Shown one piece after another: positions 22,553 through 35,214 of a stretch of DNA of 64,000 nt. This stretch comes from Xestospongia bergquistia (Eukaryota > Porifera > Demospongiae > Haplosclerida > Petrosiidae), in contig OZ014412.1 in the NCBI GenBank assembly GCA_963965975.1, forward strand, positions 932,501 through 996,500, in the 5' to 3' direction. Position 1 is the stretch's first letter. Each line of letters opens with the position of its first letter. A program made the position numbers and the translations under genes. A model generated the notes under the pieces. The model saw only the letters and a list, made by a program, of their open reading frames with translations. It was not told the DNA's origin and did not search any database.

Positions 22553-24739
22553 TTCCAAGCATTTTATTAAACTAAAAAGGTTGTGACAAAACAGAGCTGT
22601 ATAAATGAACCAATTATGCTTACTAAGCAATAATGTCATCATGGGGCCTTTCCCGGGGATAGCCCGACTAGCCTCGCGCTGGTAAGAATTCATCTTTGAA
22701 ACTTACATGTATTATTATCTACAGTTGTATGTACATACAATGAGGAGGAAAATAGTAGTGGTTGCTGGTCTACACCATTTACTAGTTGCAGCCTTGTGTA
22801 AAAACCAAGCAATATAGAATATGCTGCATAATTATATATAATATATGTTATATATAATATTGACAATTTTTGTGTAGTATGTAATAAAAACCATAACAAA
22901 ATGCCACAAGTTTATGAAAAATTAATATTATACCCTAAATATTTAACCTATGTATTAAAATGAATCCATGCAACCTGTGCTCATATCACTTTATCAATAT
23001 CCTTGTTCTAGCATGAAATTAAACGTAGCTGATAATTTCTTGTTGGTCAACAAAATAGAGATTAAGTGAAACAAGTTCAGATTTAAAATTATATAGTGAA
23101 TTGTTAACTGAATCCTCTTGATAATTATAAATTGGTATTAGTAGCTCTGCTCGTTCCATCATTGCTTTCAACAGTAACTAAGTTTGCATAGTTATTGTTA
23201 ACTAAAAATAATAAATATATAATAACTGTATTATCATATAAACAGAAAATTTGTAATTACCATACGATTAGTAACCTGTCAGCTGTGCTTAATTTTAAGT
23301 TTAGAAATATACTCTATATAACTATAGTATAGAAGCAACAAATGGAATGTGATAATTATTAGGAATCAATAAGAAATATAAAGTTGCATTGGCATGCATG
23401 GTAACAAAATTCATTCAAAAACTTACTTTGAACACCTTATAAACTTGTTTATTTTTTATTTATTTTTGAAATTCAAAGGTCAAGTTCTCTTTAAAAGAGT
23501 TGGATAGCATTTGAAAATAGCTAATTTCTAAATTTTTAGTATTTAACATTCTTTCAGAAACCTTATAATAACAAGCCATGATATGTATAACAACATAGTC
23601 CTGTCCCTAGTCTCACATCTTTTTTTGGGACAGGAAATGAATTACAACTTACAGAAACCTTATAATAATGAGCCACAACAACACAGTCCTGTCCCTAGTG
23701 ATGTTCTCAGGACAGGAAATGATAGTACCAATTAAATAGGACAATCCAAATATTAGCAAATAAATATCATTACTATCATGTGATGTCTCTAAAGACAATT
23801 TTATAGGAAACAGGATGTAGCTCTATGATAAATATCATAATTACAATATTTTAGTCTTCCTATCCCAATACAATCAAAGAAAACACCAGACTACCTTTCA
23901 CTGTGGGTAAGGTAGATTGGGAATGAGACTAAACACAACTTACATCCGGGATAGTTGTTTTCTAAGTTTTCTTAGTTACTCACTGGGACTTAATAGTTAC
24001 TTTCTAACATACGTTACTATACTTTTATTACTATACTTTAAATTAGTGAAATTCCTCAAATCTGAGCACATTGATGAACTGGCATGCGTCATTATCATCA
24101 CTTACATTGTTGGTCATTACAGAGGTGTGTGGTGACTCAGGTAATAGTAATAATAGATCTTGTTCAGTAATGTCAACAAAAGTTCTGATCTACATTATGT
24201 TGTTAGGAAAGGGTAAGGATAATTCTTAAAACAAAAAGATAGATGATTGGTGGTGGTGTCTTTTCACTTCATGTAACTATAAGAAATAACAGTTAATGTA
24301 TACAGTTTGTCTTTCTCTCTTCACATTAATGTATTCACTATGACAGTCTATAATTTAAGATATGAGAACCATTATGAATTAACTATTAATTAATTAAGAA
24401 TTATGCAATGTGTTTACTTTTACATAAGAGTTTGGCAAAGTTATAACACGCACTATATAAAAACTAACTATGAACTCATACCTCATCAGCACTTATTATA
24501 TATGGTAAGGATCAAATGATAGTGTAATCTTCATAGCTATAGGGTAATAGTATCATATCATACATACATTATATTGTTAACATACATGTTATTGTCATTT
24601 TGTGGATAATGTCTCATTGCTTTCTCTATTAGTAGAAATGTAATTATGTAAGTGTAGATGATATTATAATCTTGCCTCTATTATGTTTTACTGACTTCCT
24701 GCTTTCTCTTAATATTGTAACATTGTAGGAATAAAGATC
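22553..24739 (-). other. Segmental-duplicate spacer with tail pseudo-exons, paralogous to 38.9-42.0 kb
   Basis: Stretches at 22730-22860, 23030-23230, 23440-23730, 23820-23920 and 24060-24240 match 38950-39060, 39290-39860, 40000-40220, 40430-40520 and 41850-42020 in the same order. At about 23090-23220 the minus strand holds a decayed copy of the terminal tail exon intact at 39531-39835. Two ~75-bp direct repeats (23560-23630 and 23650-23725) share AACCTTATAATAA and GTCCTGTCCCTAG. No intact gene is supported. Confidence 0.55.
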
Positions 24740-25563
24740 AACTACCAGAGATATCACTAATACTATTATTAATGATATTAATCCTCCAGAAACAACTCCC
24801 ACAAAAAATCAAATTAGAGCTATTGCTAACAGTAAAACTTGGTGTTGATTTGAGAGTTTGAAATTTGCTAGTTTCTTATTACTAGAAGTAGTACCTAAAA
24901 TATAGTAATGATAATATCAATTAATAAAAATAGATCGATTACCTTTTATTGATATACTATCATTCTTATCTTCTTGATAACTAATAGCAACTCTGACCCT
25001 CTTTGTTGTAACCACTAATGACATATTAACTCGATCATATCTATCCCAAATACATTATTCTACAAATATTCTATATGTTCCATTAATACTAAGACTAATG
25101 TTATCAACAGCATATGAACTAGTAGATGAGAAATGATCTATTTCCTGATTAAATATATACTCTCCTGATTTATTAAATACTTCAAAATACAAAATACACA
25201 CACACTAATAGAAGTTCCATCATCTGATAGTTGAGCATTGGATATAGAACAATCTAAATACGTGATGTTACCGACAGTATTAGAATGTGGACAAGAGTGT
25301 TCGTTATTTATAAGAGCTGATATATCGCATGAACTGTGACTTTCAAAGTAAAAGTGAGCTGTTTGTCCAATATAAACTGTTTTATTACTAGGCGCTTTTA
25401 TAAGACCTGTAGACATAACAAGGGGAAATTACAATAAACATCATTTGTTACAAGTTGTTACCTTGTAGTTTTCCGTTATTAGTCTGACAATTAGAGAGTT
25501 GATAGCAACATTGTTGAACTAGGAGTATTTCAAAAATAGTAAAAACCACTTAGAGAGTGGCAT
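24740..25563 (-). pseudogene. Receptor G: internally deleted type-1 receptor pseudogene
   Basis: From 25563 the leader copy of receptor F is present, but two extra bases shift the frame into a stop. At 25410-25190 the Ig-like half-domain is almost identical to F (22398-22185) and reaches CVFC. It then jumps at about 25185-25195 straight into the membrane-proximal exon (AVDNISLSINGTY), deleting the FN3-like and two later exons. At about 24830-24740 a membrane segment (VGVVSGGLISLIIVLV) remains and then the copy ends. The junction is out of frame, and a stop interrupts the membrane-proximal exon. Confidence 0.75.
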
Positions 25564-26597
25564 CTTTGAACATTGTTAAACGGGCGACAGCTTTTCAAAT
25601 TTTTGATCTTATTTCTTTGACATCAAACTATATAACAGAAACTTTTTATAATGCTTAGTAAGCAATATAGAATAAAATGGAAATTTCCCGGGGGAACACC
25701 CGTTCTCAATAATTAAAAGAGGAATGTCGTCTTGCCACTGACATAATGCACTAGGATCTTGATTATCACAAGTCATAAGCTCATCATAAGCTATGAAGCA
25801 TTCTATTATGTATAATAACATCAATATAGACATACATGGTTTATGTATATGTAATAAATTAAAATGAGGCAAGAAGTTAGAACCACTAATTTTGCTTCTT
25901 ATCATTAATTATTAGTCTCAACATTATTATTGTCATTATTGTCTCTGTTAAAGAGGGTACAGGGTCAAAATTTATAACTAACATTTTTATATTTTTATAA
26001 AGAGTTCTTGCCATCTGGTTCCCTTTTTATATTTTTTCAGATTTTTTACTTCCTTACTTTAGCTGAAAAGTGATAGCACTTTTTTATTAAAAGTGTTCAT
26101 TATTCATTTATAAAGAAGTTGACGACGTTTTAATTAGTCACGATGACGAACTTTTGTAATAATAATAATAATAATAATAGAGAAAATACGGAGGTTCACG
26201 GATGGAAACAAGCATCTCTCATTACAAAAATTAAAGAAATGGCGGATTAGTAACGCTGTTGTTTGAGGTGGTTTTTAAGAAATAACTTCATTTTAAATGA
26301 ATAATTCACAAGTATCAAATGTGTACAATGATATCTTAAAAATTACGTATGTTTTTTTTCTGAGAAATGCGTAATGATTAAAATAGACTAATTATAAATT
26401 TATAAAACTTCAATAAAAGTTTAAAAATCATTTATGCTATTGTCGTGAAAGACTGAAAGTCATATTTTCTCTCTTCAACTTGTACAAAGGATTTGTTGAT
26501 TACATTACTGAGCTATGAAATTATATGGCAGGAACTGTGAGTTTCAAAGTAGAAATTAGCTGTAGTCCAATATAAACTTTTTTATTATTCCATCCTG
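25564..26597. other. Spacer with (AAT)n microsatellite
   Basis: An (AAT)7-type tract lies at 26157-26179. A GC-richer patch with TTTCCCGGGGGAAC is at 25680-25700, similar to one at 22640-22660 near receptor F. Otherwise AT-rich without recognised exons; the short minus-strand open frame at 25609-25905 has no family resemblance. Confidence 0.4.
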
Positions 26598-28876
26598 TTA
26601 CAAGACTTGTAGATATAACAATTTACAATAAACATTATGTGTTACAATCTGTAACCTTGTTATTAGGCTGACAACTAAGAAGGTTGAAAGGGGAATTGCC
26701 GAAATATTAACAATATAAATAATAACAATATACTTTACTTGAACATCACTAGTTGGTAGAACTAGGATAAAAGTTGTAGGAAATCCCACTGTAGTGTATT
26801 GAGAGGTACAGTTTTCTCCTTGTGAAGTAATAATATTTACATCTTTATTGCCATCCAGAGGTCTTAGCTCCACCCTGTAGGGTTAATAATATTCATGACA
26901 TTATTTTTGGCCTTTCAAATACCAAAAAAATCAAGACAATTGAAATTGTAAAATAATTTTTAGACTAATGAATAATTCATAACTTTGACTGGGCATGGAA
27001 AGTATTATGTAACATATTGTCCAAACCAAATGCAATAATAGGACTGAATGATGAAAAACAACAGACAGATGATAAACAAATATGTTAGTGGTTTCAATAA
27101 CTTAGACTATAATTGTTGTCATAAATTTTTTTGAATCTAATTATGACATTCATCTAAGACTTAATAACAATGAATTTTATGTGACAACATTATAATAAAG
27201 AATACTCAGTGAAATATGTAGATGTTTGAGGCTGAACTAAAGTATCCAAGTCATTTATTCTTTTGACAATAAATTTATATACATCACTTAACTTTATGTT
27301 ATATAATAGATTGAATCATAAATGATAAACTGTCAACAAATAATCATATTATAATAATAACAGGCTTCAAACTAGTGAAAATAAATCTCCATTAGCTTTA
27401 ATTGAATGAATATGCATACCAAGTTGCCAATTTCATAACACACATATCAGCAATAACATCATAGTAATAACAATACATGTAAATAGTTGTATATATTGTA
27501 ACAACGAATTACAATGGGAACTGTTGAACTGGTACATACTTACATCATTAGGTGATGCTGATTTACCTGCTGTGTAACATCAACAGTACGTAGGAGTAAC
27601 AGGAAACATATCCTTATAAGGTATTAATAACGGATCTTGATTTGTAGTATCAACACTTGTACTAGTAGTACTCTTAACAGAATATTGTAGAGATGGAAGA
27701 TGAAGACATGGTGTACCTTGAGGTTGTGAAGGTGGAGCTTGTACTTGAAAAGATATCTGTTTATGATGTCTCTAATGTGGAATACCTATACATGAAGATA
27801 CAAATATTATAGTAATAGTATCAATGTAAACAAATTGTGGATAATATGCTATTACTCTTTCTATTAGTAGATTGATAAGAGAATGTATTACTACTTAACA
27901 TCTCAACACACCTTGACTAATTGTCACTGATAGCTTTCTTTGCTTCCAGTGTAAATTAAAATAAAACAGCTAACATCTAATATTATTGTAACAAATGTTG
28001 TCAGTGATAGTGTAGCATCTATTATACTATAGCAAGTATCATATAGGCATCTCCTAAAAATAAATGATTATAAATGATTTATTTATTGTAACTAACTTAC
28101 CATTAGATGTTCCAATTATAAGTAGTACAGATTTCATTATATCAGTAGTAGTAGAAATGACAATAGTCACAGATTGAAACTGTCTCATTACTTAAAGTAG
28201 TATCTAATAAGAAATATGCTACAGTAGTAACAGTATACAATATATGGTACTACTTACTGTTAGTAATAACAGTCTCCATAGGAGATGGTAATATTAAGAT
28301 ATATTCCAGTACTTGAGGGTACACAACAGATGGGTTAGTTATAATAGTACCATCTACTATATCATGAGCTGTCACAGTATAGTTACCACTAACTGGTAGA
28401 CTTATATACTGGTATACTGTACTCTCCTTTATACAGGATTTACTCATATTAATAGACTTCACAGTTCCTTTAGAAGACTCTCTAAATATCACATGACATT
28501 CATCAGCAGTAGATCTCTCAGCAAACCTACACTCTACAACAACGGATCCATTATCAGAGTATAATAAGTCCTTGGATATTGTAGGTTGCTATGGTGATAA
28601 TAATAAAGGAGTCCACGACATTATTAAAACAAGTACTACATTGATAATGTAAATTAACTTACAAAATATCATATTATCTTCATTCTTAATGCTGTTAAAT
28701 AAATGTATTATATAAGCAGTAAATATATAATTGACAAAAGGATGCAGATCACTTATGATATAATTTGCTGTTGTTTCACTGACATCAGCAACATTGTTAA
28801 TATAAACAGGATAGTAGATTACCAGCTTATAGTCCACATTATCCTTTGTTGTACCCATGATGACACTGTTATACAA
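26598..28876 (-). pseudogene. Receptor H: 5'-truncated type-3 receptor pseudogene
   Basis: Begins at about 28876 with a diverged membrane-distal exon (to 28665). The conserved membrane-proximal exon at 28565-28250 (FAERSTADECHVIF, GTVKSINMSK, VLEYILILPSP) is over 90% alike to K, L and M by eye. A decayed membrane region lies near 28130-27950. A tail exon at 27770-27560 matches K 45355-45117, but a 4-base GTAC insertion near 27592 creates a stop. A further tail exon at 26880-26735 contains TSDVQVKYIVI. No leader, Ig or FN3 exons are present upstream, where the 3' flank of receptor I begins. Confidence 0.7.
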
Positions 28877-29788
28877 GTAAAGGAAACCTTAAAATGTATA
28901 TTCACATGAAATATCATTCTGTTATAAAAGCACTAATCCTTTCATTGATGATAAATTGTACTTGTATAGACCTAGATTTATTTCCTGAGCCAAATAATTT
29001 CACAACATGGTCTTGTATGAACAATGTAATCTATTACAACACTAATTCATAATAATACAATTGAATGAATGAACACATAACTACTAATGACTTGAGCAAC
29101 ATTATAATTAGTTAAAGAAGAGGTAACGTAGCAACTGAAAGGACATATAATATAGGAGCTGAACTACTTTCATCAGTTCAGATGATAATGAGAAATTAAC
29201 AATTTTAAAAGTGATTAGTCAATTAATACTCTATTCTAATTACCAAGATATCATTTTGAATAGAGTCTATATATGCATGAGGGAAACTTATAATATGTCC
29301 CAACCATATTTGTACACTCCCTCATTGACACAATGCAATATTGAATGGATATATCATTTTAAAAATAAGATCAGTTGTTTTAAGTAATTCATGGTCACTA
29401 TGGTTATATATGTGCTTGTAAAATACATTAAAAAGTGTTGACAACATGTATAGTTTTGATTACTAATTACTATGGGTTAATTATGTACATATACACAATA
29501 ACAGAACTACGATTGTTCCATGATTGTAATAATAGTACTTTTGAAGAGTATAATTTTAAATATGTAGTATAACAATAAAAAATATTCATTAACTAATAAA
29601 TATGGACATAAAAATCAGTGTTAAAAACCTAAAACATATTTCCAATAACATGGCTAAAAAATTATGCAATAAAAAACTAATATCGGCCTAACTATTTAAT
29701 TTACAAGTTCGCTAACTAACAAGTACAACTACAACAGCAGTAGCAGTAGTAGTACTAAGTAAAGAGGATGTCCCTGTTTAGAGACAGA
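28877..29788. other. Spacer upstream of H and downstream of receptor I
   Basis: No coding exon recognised. The last ~60 bases match the 3' untranslated region of receptor F. Confidence 0.35.
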
Positions 29789-32700
29789 TTACTTTGTCTC
29801 ATTAGTTGGGAAAAAGAACTCCTACAATAATATTATATAATGTTACTATGGTAACCAGACAATCATCATACCTGAGTTTTAATAGTAGGTGTAGTTGGGA
29901 CAGTACTGACAATAGTACTCTGTTCAGGTGGGAGGAGTTTTAATGTTGGGGGACAGTAAACCATTTGATAAGGTGCTTCATCACTAACAACTGGTTGAAC
30001 AGCTTCACCTGAGGTAGTTGGTAAATTCTTTGATGGCAATACTTGTTCATCTTTCTCAGAAAGTGTTGAAAGTTGACGAACAACTGATGGTACCATTACA
30101 GTAGTCTTCAGTTATAAGTGTGTGTGTGTGTAAGAGAAAGCTACATATCAGATATCATATTGTTGTATAGAAATACCTGATTAGTAGTTTGTTTTTCATC
30201 AACATTATAGGATGGTTCATATACAAACTGATCTACAGTGTCGACTTCTGGTTTAAACAGTGGAACCTCAGAATCATCAGTTGGGAATGTAGCAGAATCA
30301 TTAGGAGACTGTACTGGTTGACTCATGATACTTTGTCTAATAATGTAAATATATATATAACAATTATAATAATTTTAGTATTATATTACCCAACGAGAGA
30401 TTGTGTAGATATTATATCATTTTCTTTAGTATTCTCACTTTTAATAGAGTAATGACAATAATTAATGTATAGTTTACTTACTTCAATAATAGTGTCTCAG
30501 AGTTATCAGTTTGAAATGTGGCAGACTCACTCGTAGGAAACTGTACTGGTTGACTTATACTAGTTGGTCTAAAAGACATGAGTAATACTATAAATAGTTA
30601 ATATAGTGTTATCTTATAATTTACATAACATGAGGCTGTATAGTGTTATTACTGATCTCTATTTCTTGAGTGTCACCAGATATGATCTTAGTATCTGCAG
30701 TCTCACTATTAACAGAAATAAATGATTATTAGTGTCTTGTTCAGGAATGTTAATTATTACTTCATTATTATCACTTTAATACAAAATAAATCATTTAATT
30801 GATAGTAAACAAATACACTAACTTTGTTGATGTAACATTGCTGATTTCCTTTGTAATATCTTTATTCCTACCATCTTGCTCTAAATGATTTCTTTGTTCA
30901 TGCTCTTCTCTTGGAATTTCTCCTTGATTTTGGTTTCCTTGCATTAGTACCAGTTCAATTGATCTACTAATGATAGCAGTCTCTATAAAATTATGATTAC
31001 AATTATTATACTCATTATATTTTGTTTCTTTATAATCTTGTTTCCCTCCATTAGCTATATTTATAACTTTAACACTTTTAACTTGTTGTATTTTCAAACA
31101 GTTTTTACTGCAGGCTGTAGATTGTGACATAAATGCTACTAGTATTAAATTTAAATCATTGTTACCATATAATTCTTCTTTGTTGCCATATTTCTTGAAA
31201 ATTAACACAGCTGTGATCAAAATTGTCATAAGTGTTAATATTATAACACCAGTTACTGCAGCCATAACTATAGTTCCTACTATATATATAGAAATACCTG
31301 TTGATTTATATATTTTAAAAAACATTAACCATTGGCAATACCTTCATGGTCTATATCACTATTATTGGTATTTGGAATATTATTGGTACCTATTATAGGA
31401 CAGAGATCTTATCAATTACTTATAAGTACATAGCACTTACCATTTATTGAAGTGTTTTCATTCTTGTTACCTTGGTAACTTATAGTCGCCACTCTCACCA
31501 GTTTTGTCATAACCACTAATGATTTATTAACTCTACCATATTTATCCCAGACATATATATATATTGTATATGTTCCATTTATACTGAGACTAATGTTATC
31601 AACAGCATATGAACTACTAGATGAGAGACGACTTATGTTTTGAGTAAATATGAGGTCCATAGTTTCGTTAAAGATTTCTATAGCGCATCCTTTAGCTTGT
31701 GATCCATTTAAGATTGTACAATTGATAATGAAGTATCCTGTTGACATATTCTCTGGTGTAATACTGACCTCTTGTACTTCATATGTATCTATAATATGAA
31801 TAAGATAATCTTAATGAATGTTATCATTATATGATATTACATATTATTACATGATATCATAATTAGTAATTATATATTTTATATTACTTTGATTTGTAAT
31901 GTATAATTCATAATTTTCTGAAGATACCGTAACAACACAATCTTTTTTATTTGTAAGAAGTGTTATAAATAGATCAGTCAGTCCGTTCTCATCAATAGAC
32001 ATCCCATTGATAACGTGATGTAAGTTATTAGTAGTACAATTTGATGATAAATTAAAATGTTGAGGTACTGATAGAGGACATGAAATATTGACCTAATTAG
32101 TGGGTGTGGTCTTATACTATACATAATAGTGACAATAGACTGACCTGTATAATAATTGTCATCATTATTTTGTTATTAATAATTTGAAGTGATGATGAAC
32201 TAATATTAAAAACAGTTTCTATTGGAGAGATAAAATTAAGTAAGGTAACTAAACTTACTAAACAATAGATCCGTTTCATAAGGTTGACTCAAGCCAGCTG
32301 GATTCTTGTTATACACTATTATTTTATACCGCTCATTATAATTTTCAAATACAGCTGCTGATATATTAACTGGAAATGTAGACTTTGTTATATTAAACGT
32401 GGTATCATTGTCTCTCTGTATTTCAATATAAACCTCCGTAGCATCTTCAGACAAGACTGGCCCAGTGATAACTATCATATCACAGTATTGTTCTATAGTT
32501 AAATTAAGAGGAGAATATGGAGGTCCTATTACTTGGAGATAAACTGGACCAAATGAAGTAATTTTATGACAGTACACACGTACTACTATACGAGTTCCAT
32601 CATCAGATAGTTGTGTTTTATATATATGGAACAATTAGAATATGTTATATTACCAACAGTATTAGAGACTGATTGGCCATTTGTAGTACAAATGTGACCG

Positions 32701-32957
32701 TTAATATAAGTTCGAATATTGCAAGAACTGTGAGTTTCAGAATAAAAGTTAGCTGTGTGTCCCGCGTAAACCGTTTCATTAGTAGGAGCGGTTATAAGAT
32801 CGTCTGTAGACATGTACATAACAAAATTACAGAAAAACAATAGTAAAACTATAAGAAAACAAGATGTTTACAAGTCTAACCTACCCCGGGCTACTGTAAA
32901 TACCAGTAACCACGAACATAAATAGCCGTAAAATACTAACAACTTAGAGAAGATCAT
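29789..32957 (-). CDS. Receptor I: type-1 receptor, close paralogue of J, with one frameshift in the Ig exon
   Basis: ATG at 32957-32955 opens MIFSKLLVFYGYLCSWLLVF, nearly the same as J. The Ig/FN3-like exon spans about 32812-32262. Against J it has two extra bases in the TATATA run at about 32613-32628, so the frame changes between NCSIY and TQLSDDGT and would stop soon after. Downstream exons are intact: about 32200-32146, 32095-31895, 31790-31445 (YIYVWDKYGRVNKSL), a membrane segment at about 31290-31215, a tail with GKQDYKETKYNEYNN, several short exons at 30750-30140 alike to F, then 30110-29876 with MVYCPPTLKLLPPE and the last exon ending FPTNETK, TAA 29791-29789. Either a young pseudogene or an allele or sequence error in a short AT run. 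Confidence 0.7.
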
Positions 32958-33015
32958 CTTGTGCGAAATTTTGGAAATGACCAAACAATATTTGGTAACC
33001 TATCTATATACTATT
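32958..33015 (-). promoter_or_regulatory. Conserved proximal 5' flank of receptor I (shared with J)
   Basis: On the minus strand, TATATAGATAGGTTACCAAA lies about 40-60 bases before the ATG and is followed by GGTCATTTCCAAAATTT. Receptor J has the same order at 38783-38840. Conservation directly upstream suggests a core promoter or 5' leader, with TATATAG a possible TATA element. Recent duplication alone could also explain it. Confidence 0.35.
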
Positions 33016-33698
33016 TTACGATCACTCTCGCTTGTTGAAACCAGAAAAAACCAGATTAAACCAGAAGGTTCGGGCGGGGGGTGAGGAAACTATTTCTTTG
33101 ACTTTCAGTAATAATTTCATATTTAAAGCCTCCGCCCATCACACGATAATAGCTCTCCCCCCTCCCATTGATGCAGTAATGTCGTTTGTAGAATTTCATC
33201 TATTTAGATGTACATTCATCTTATAATTCTCCAAGCCCTTACGGAGGCCTGGTCATATTTTTTTGCTGAATTTATGAAAACGTATTAGTTACTATAAGAT
33301 TCCTTTATGATAGTCCAGGTAATCTGTGAGCTGTAATCTTATTTCAAGTTAGGCATTGTTGATGTTTATAGATGAAACATAGTCAGTGGATGAATGATTC
33401 AAGACATTGGATCTAATGAAGAAAATTGAGGTATTACATGTGCCCATTGTAACTGTACACATTGAATGTATTTATCTAGCTAGCAATTTCTTTGAGATAG
33501 TTTACAAGTATCACGATCTCTAGCCTCATACACAAGCCTTTACCAAATTAAACACCTGGGTACAACAAGACTTTATTCTTCCTGAACTTATTGGGAATTG
33601 ACATACTAAATACTGTGTACTTCAGCATATGACAAAGTAATATATTATATTAGTACCAAATTATCAAGAGTCATCTGGAACAGTTATAGAAGTATGAT
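33016..33698. other. Spacer without recognised gene
   Basis: Contains a GC-richer patch at 33060-33180 and short open frames on the plus strand (for example around 33560) without recognisable domains. Confidence 0.3.
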
Positions 33699-33836
33699 GT
33701 TCTGCAGACATCTTGTCATTGTCCTACATGTAAAATCAAATGTTTTTATTTTTTGTGTCTTGAATTTAAATCAATACCAGAAAGAAAGTGGTATTGTCCA
33801 AACTGTCATAAGAGTTTGAAATTAATGCTTACCTAA
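33699..33836 (+). pseudogene. PHD-finger-like zinc-binding fragment
   Basis: A 46-codon open segment reads SCHCPTCKIKCFYFLCLEFK, then SIPERKWYCPNCHKS, then stops. The C-x2-C and C-x4-C spacing with the final W-x-C-x2-C resembles the C-terminal half of a PHD finger, although the usual His is replaced. The first metal pair and any start are absent. Such fingers occur at the ends of some transposon-encoded proteins, a possible source. Confidence 0.4.
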
Positions 33837-33954
33837 GACATTTGAAAATTACATGTGTATTTAACTGTGTATTGATAAACTAGTTATAACAACAGATGAT
33901 CTAAATAGACAGACATAGTTAAAGGATGTTTTATTTTCTGTTTTAATAATCCAG

Positions 33955-34160
33955 CTGTTTGGACAGCTTATAAGTGCTACAGAGACACAGACGTATTCCT
34001 GTATTCATTAACAGATGGTCCATTATTTCAACCACCTACTAAGACTCATCCCACACAGCAGATACCAGATCTAATGTATGACAATATAGAAGATATCCAG
34101 TTTAGAGATACTAATAGACAGATTCTAGTAATTCAAGAGTGTCCACCTTTACTATATTAA
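33955..34160 (+). CDS. Second copy of the YDNM-type tail exon
   Basis: Follows the same acceptor as 170-396 and stays open for 68 codons to TAA at 34158-34160. It begins AVWTAYKCYRDTD, keeps TQQIPDLMYDNIEDI (YxxI here instead of YxxM) and ends ECPPLLY, having lost the last YxxL. The proline-rich stretch is reduced. No upstream receptor exons are visible on this strand, so it is an orphan copy despite its open frame. Confidence 0.45.
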
Positions 34161-34732
34161 CATGTACACTACAATCAACAGAATTATGTAAACATGAATA
34201 CATAATACCTTGTGTTATATTATTGTATGCATAATATAAAATTTTAATACTCTATTTTATTTAAGATTGATATTTTTGTACATTGAATAATAAAGCAATC
34301 ATTTGTTTAACAATTCAATTTGTAGAGATTATTTTAGTAGTATCTTATATTTTTGACCAATTAATGAGCAATAATTATTAATATATTACTATATATAACA
34401 ATTCAAGAAGTCACAGCATTTAAAAAATTATATGATCATAACAGAATTTAGTAAACCAATAGTTTTCCATCCACTGTATTATAACCAATATCATAATAAA
34501 AAGTACCATTTATAGTCACTTTAATTTTTTATGTTTCATGATCAGATGTATTTACAACTATACAGTATCATATTCACAAGATTGCCATTTACTAAATACA
34601 ATACTTTATTATCTCATCATTTTATAGATACTAGTTCATTCTTTTTTCTTATTTCAAACATCTTCATTTATTTAGTAATTTGGAGTCTTCATCTCATGGC
34701 TTTCAGTACCATAATATATTGACTGGTCAATT
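34161..34732. other. AT-rich spacer
   Basis: No exon, repeat or element end recognised. Confidence 0.3.
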
Positions 34733-34915
34733 GTAGGCCCGGGCATACACGGGCAATGACCGGGTTGACTCGACCAAGCAATTCTAAATAATGCCCTGAA
34801 CAGTCCTTCTAATCAAGCTAAGATAGATAGCGTTTTTCGAGTATTTGACATTAATAAACGTGACCACACCTTTTTTCCTGCCCGGGTGGAGTTACAGTTC
34901 TGCAGCCACCTATGG
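34733..34915. repeat. GC-rich inverted-repeat patch, possible short element
   Basis: Contrasts with the AT-rich surroundings. GGCCCGGGCATACACGGG near its left end and CTGCCCGGGTGGA near its right end share a CCCGGG core in inverted arrangement. No coding content. Possibly a small nonautonomous transposon or its remnant. Confidence 0.35.
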
Positions 34916-35214
34916 TCAATTCCACTATTACTTTATAATATTTGTATATGTCAATACTGAATATCATGTTTGTTAACAACATTGTTATTATAAAGAATAT
35001 ACTACAACATAATATAATACACTCATAGCAACATTAATGTAATAAAAAGTAATATCTGCCTCACTATTTAGGCAGTCACTATGTACTATACTAAAAATAG
35101 CAGCAGTCATACTTGGATAGGATATCACTAATTAATATATACTATATATGTACTATATAAGCAGCAGTAGTAATAATAATAGTAGGAGGAGGAAGTTCCT
35201 GTCATTAGAAATAA

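Noticed and set aside
22690..22899. Minus-strand open frame of 69 codons upstream of receptor F
   Set aside because: Falls in noncoding sequence duplicated at 38.95-39.06 kb where the frame is not kept.
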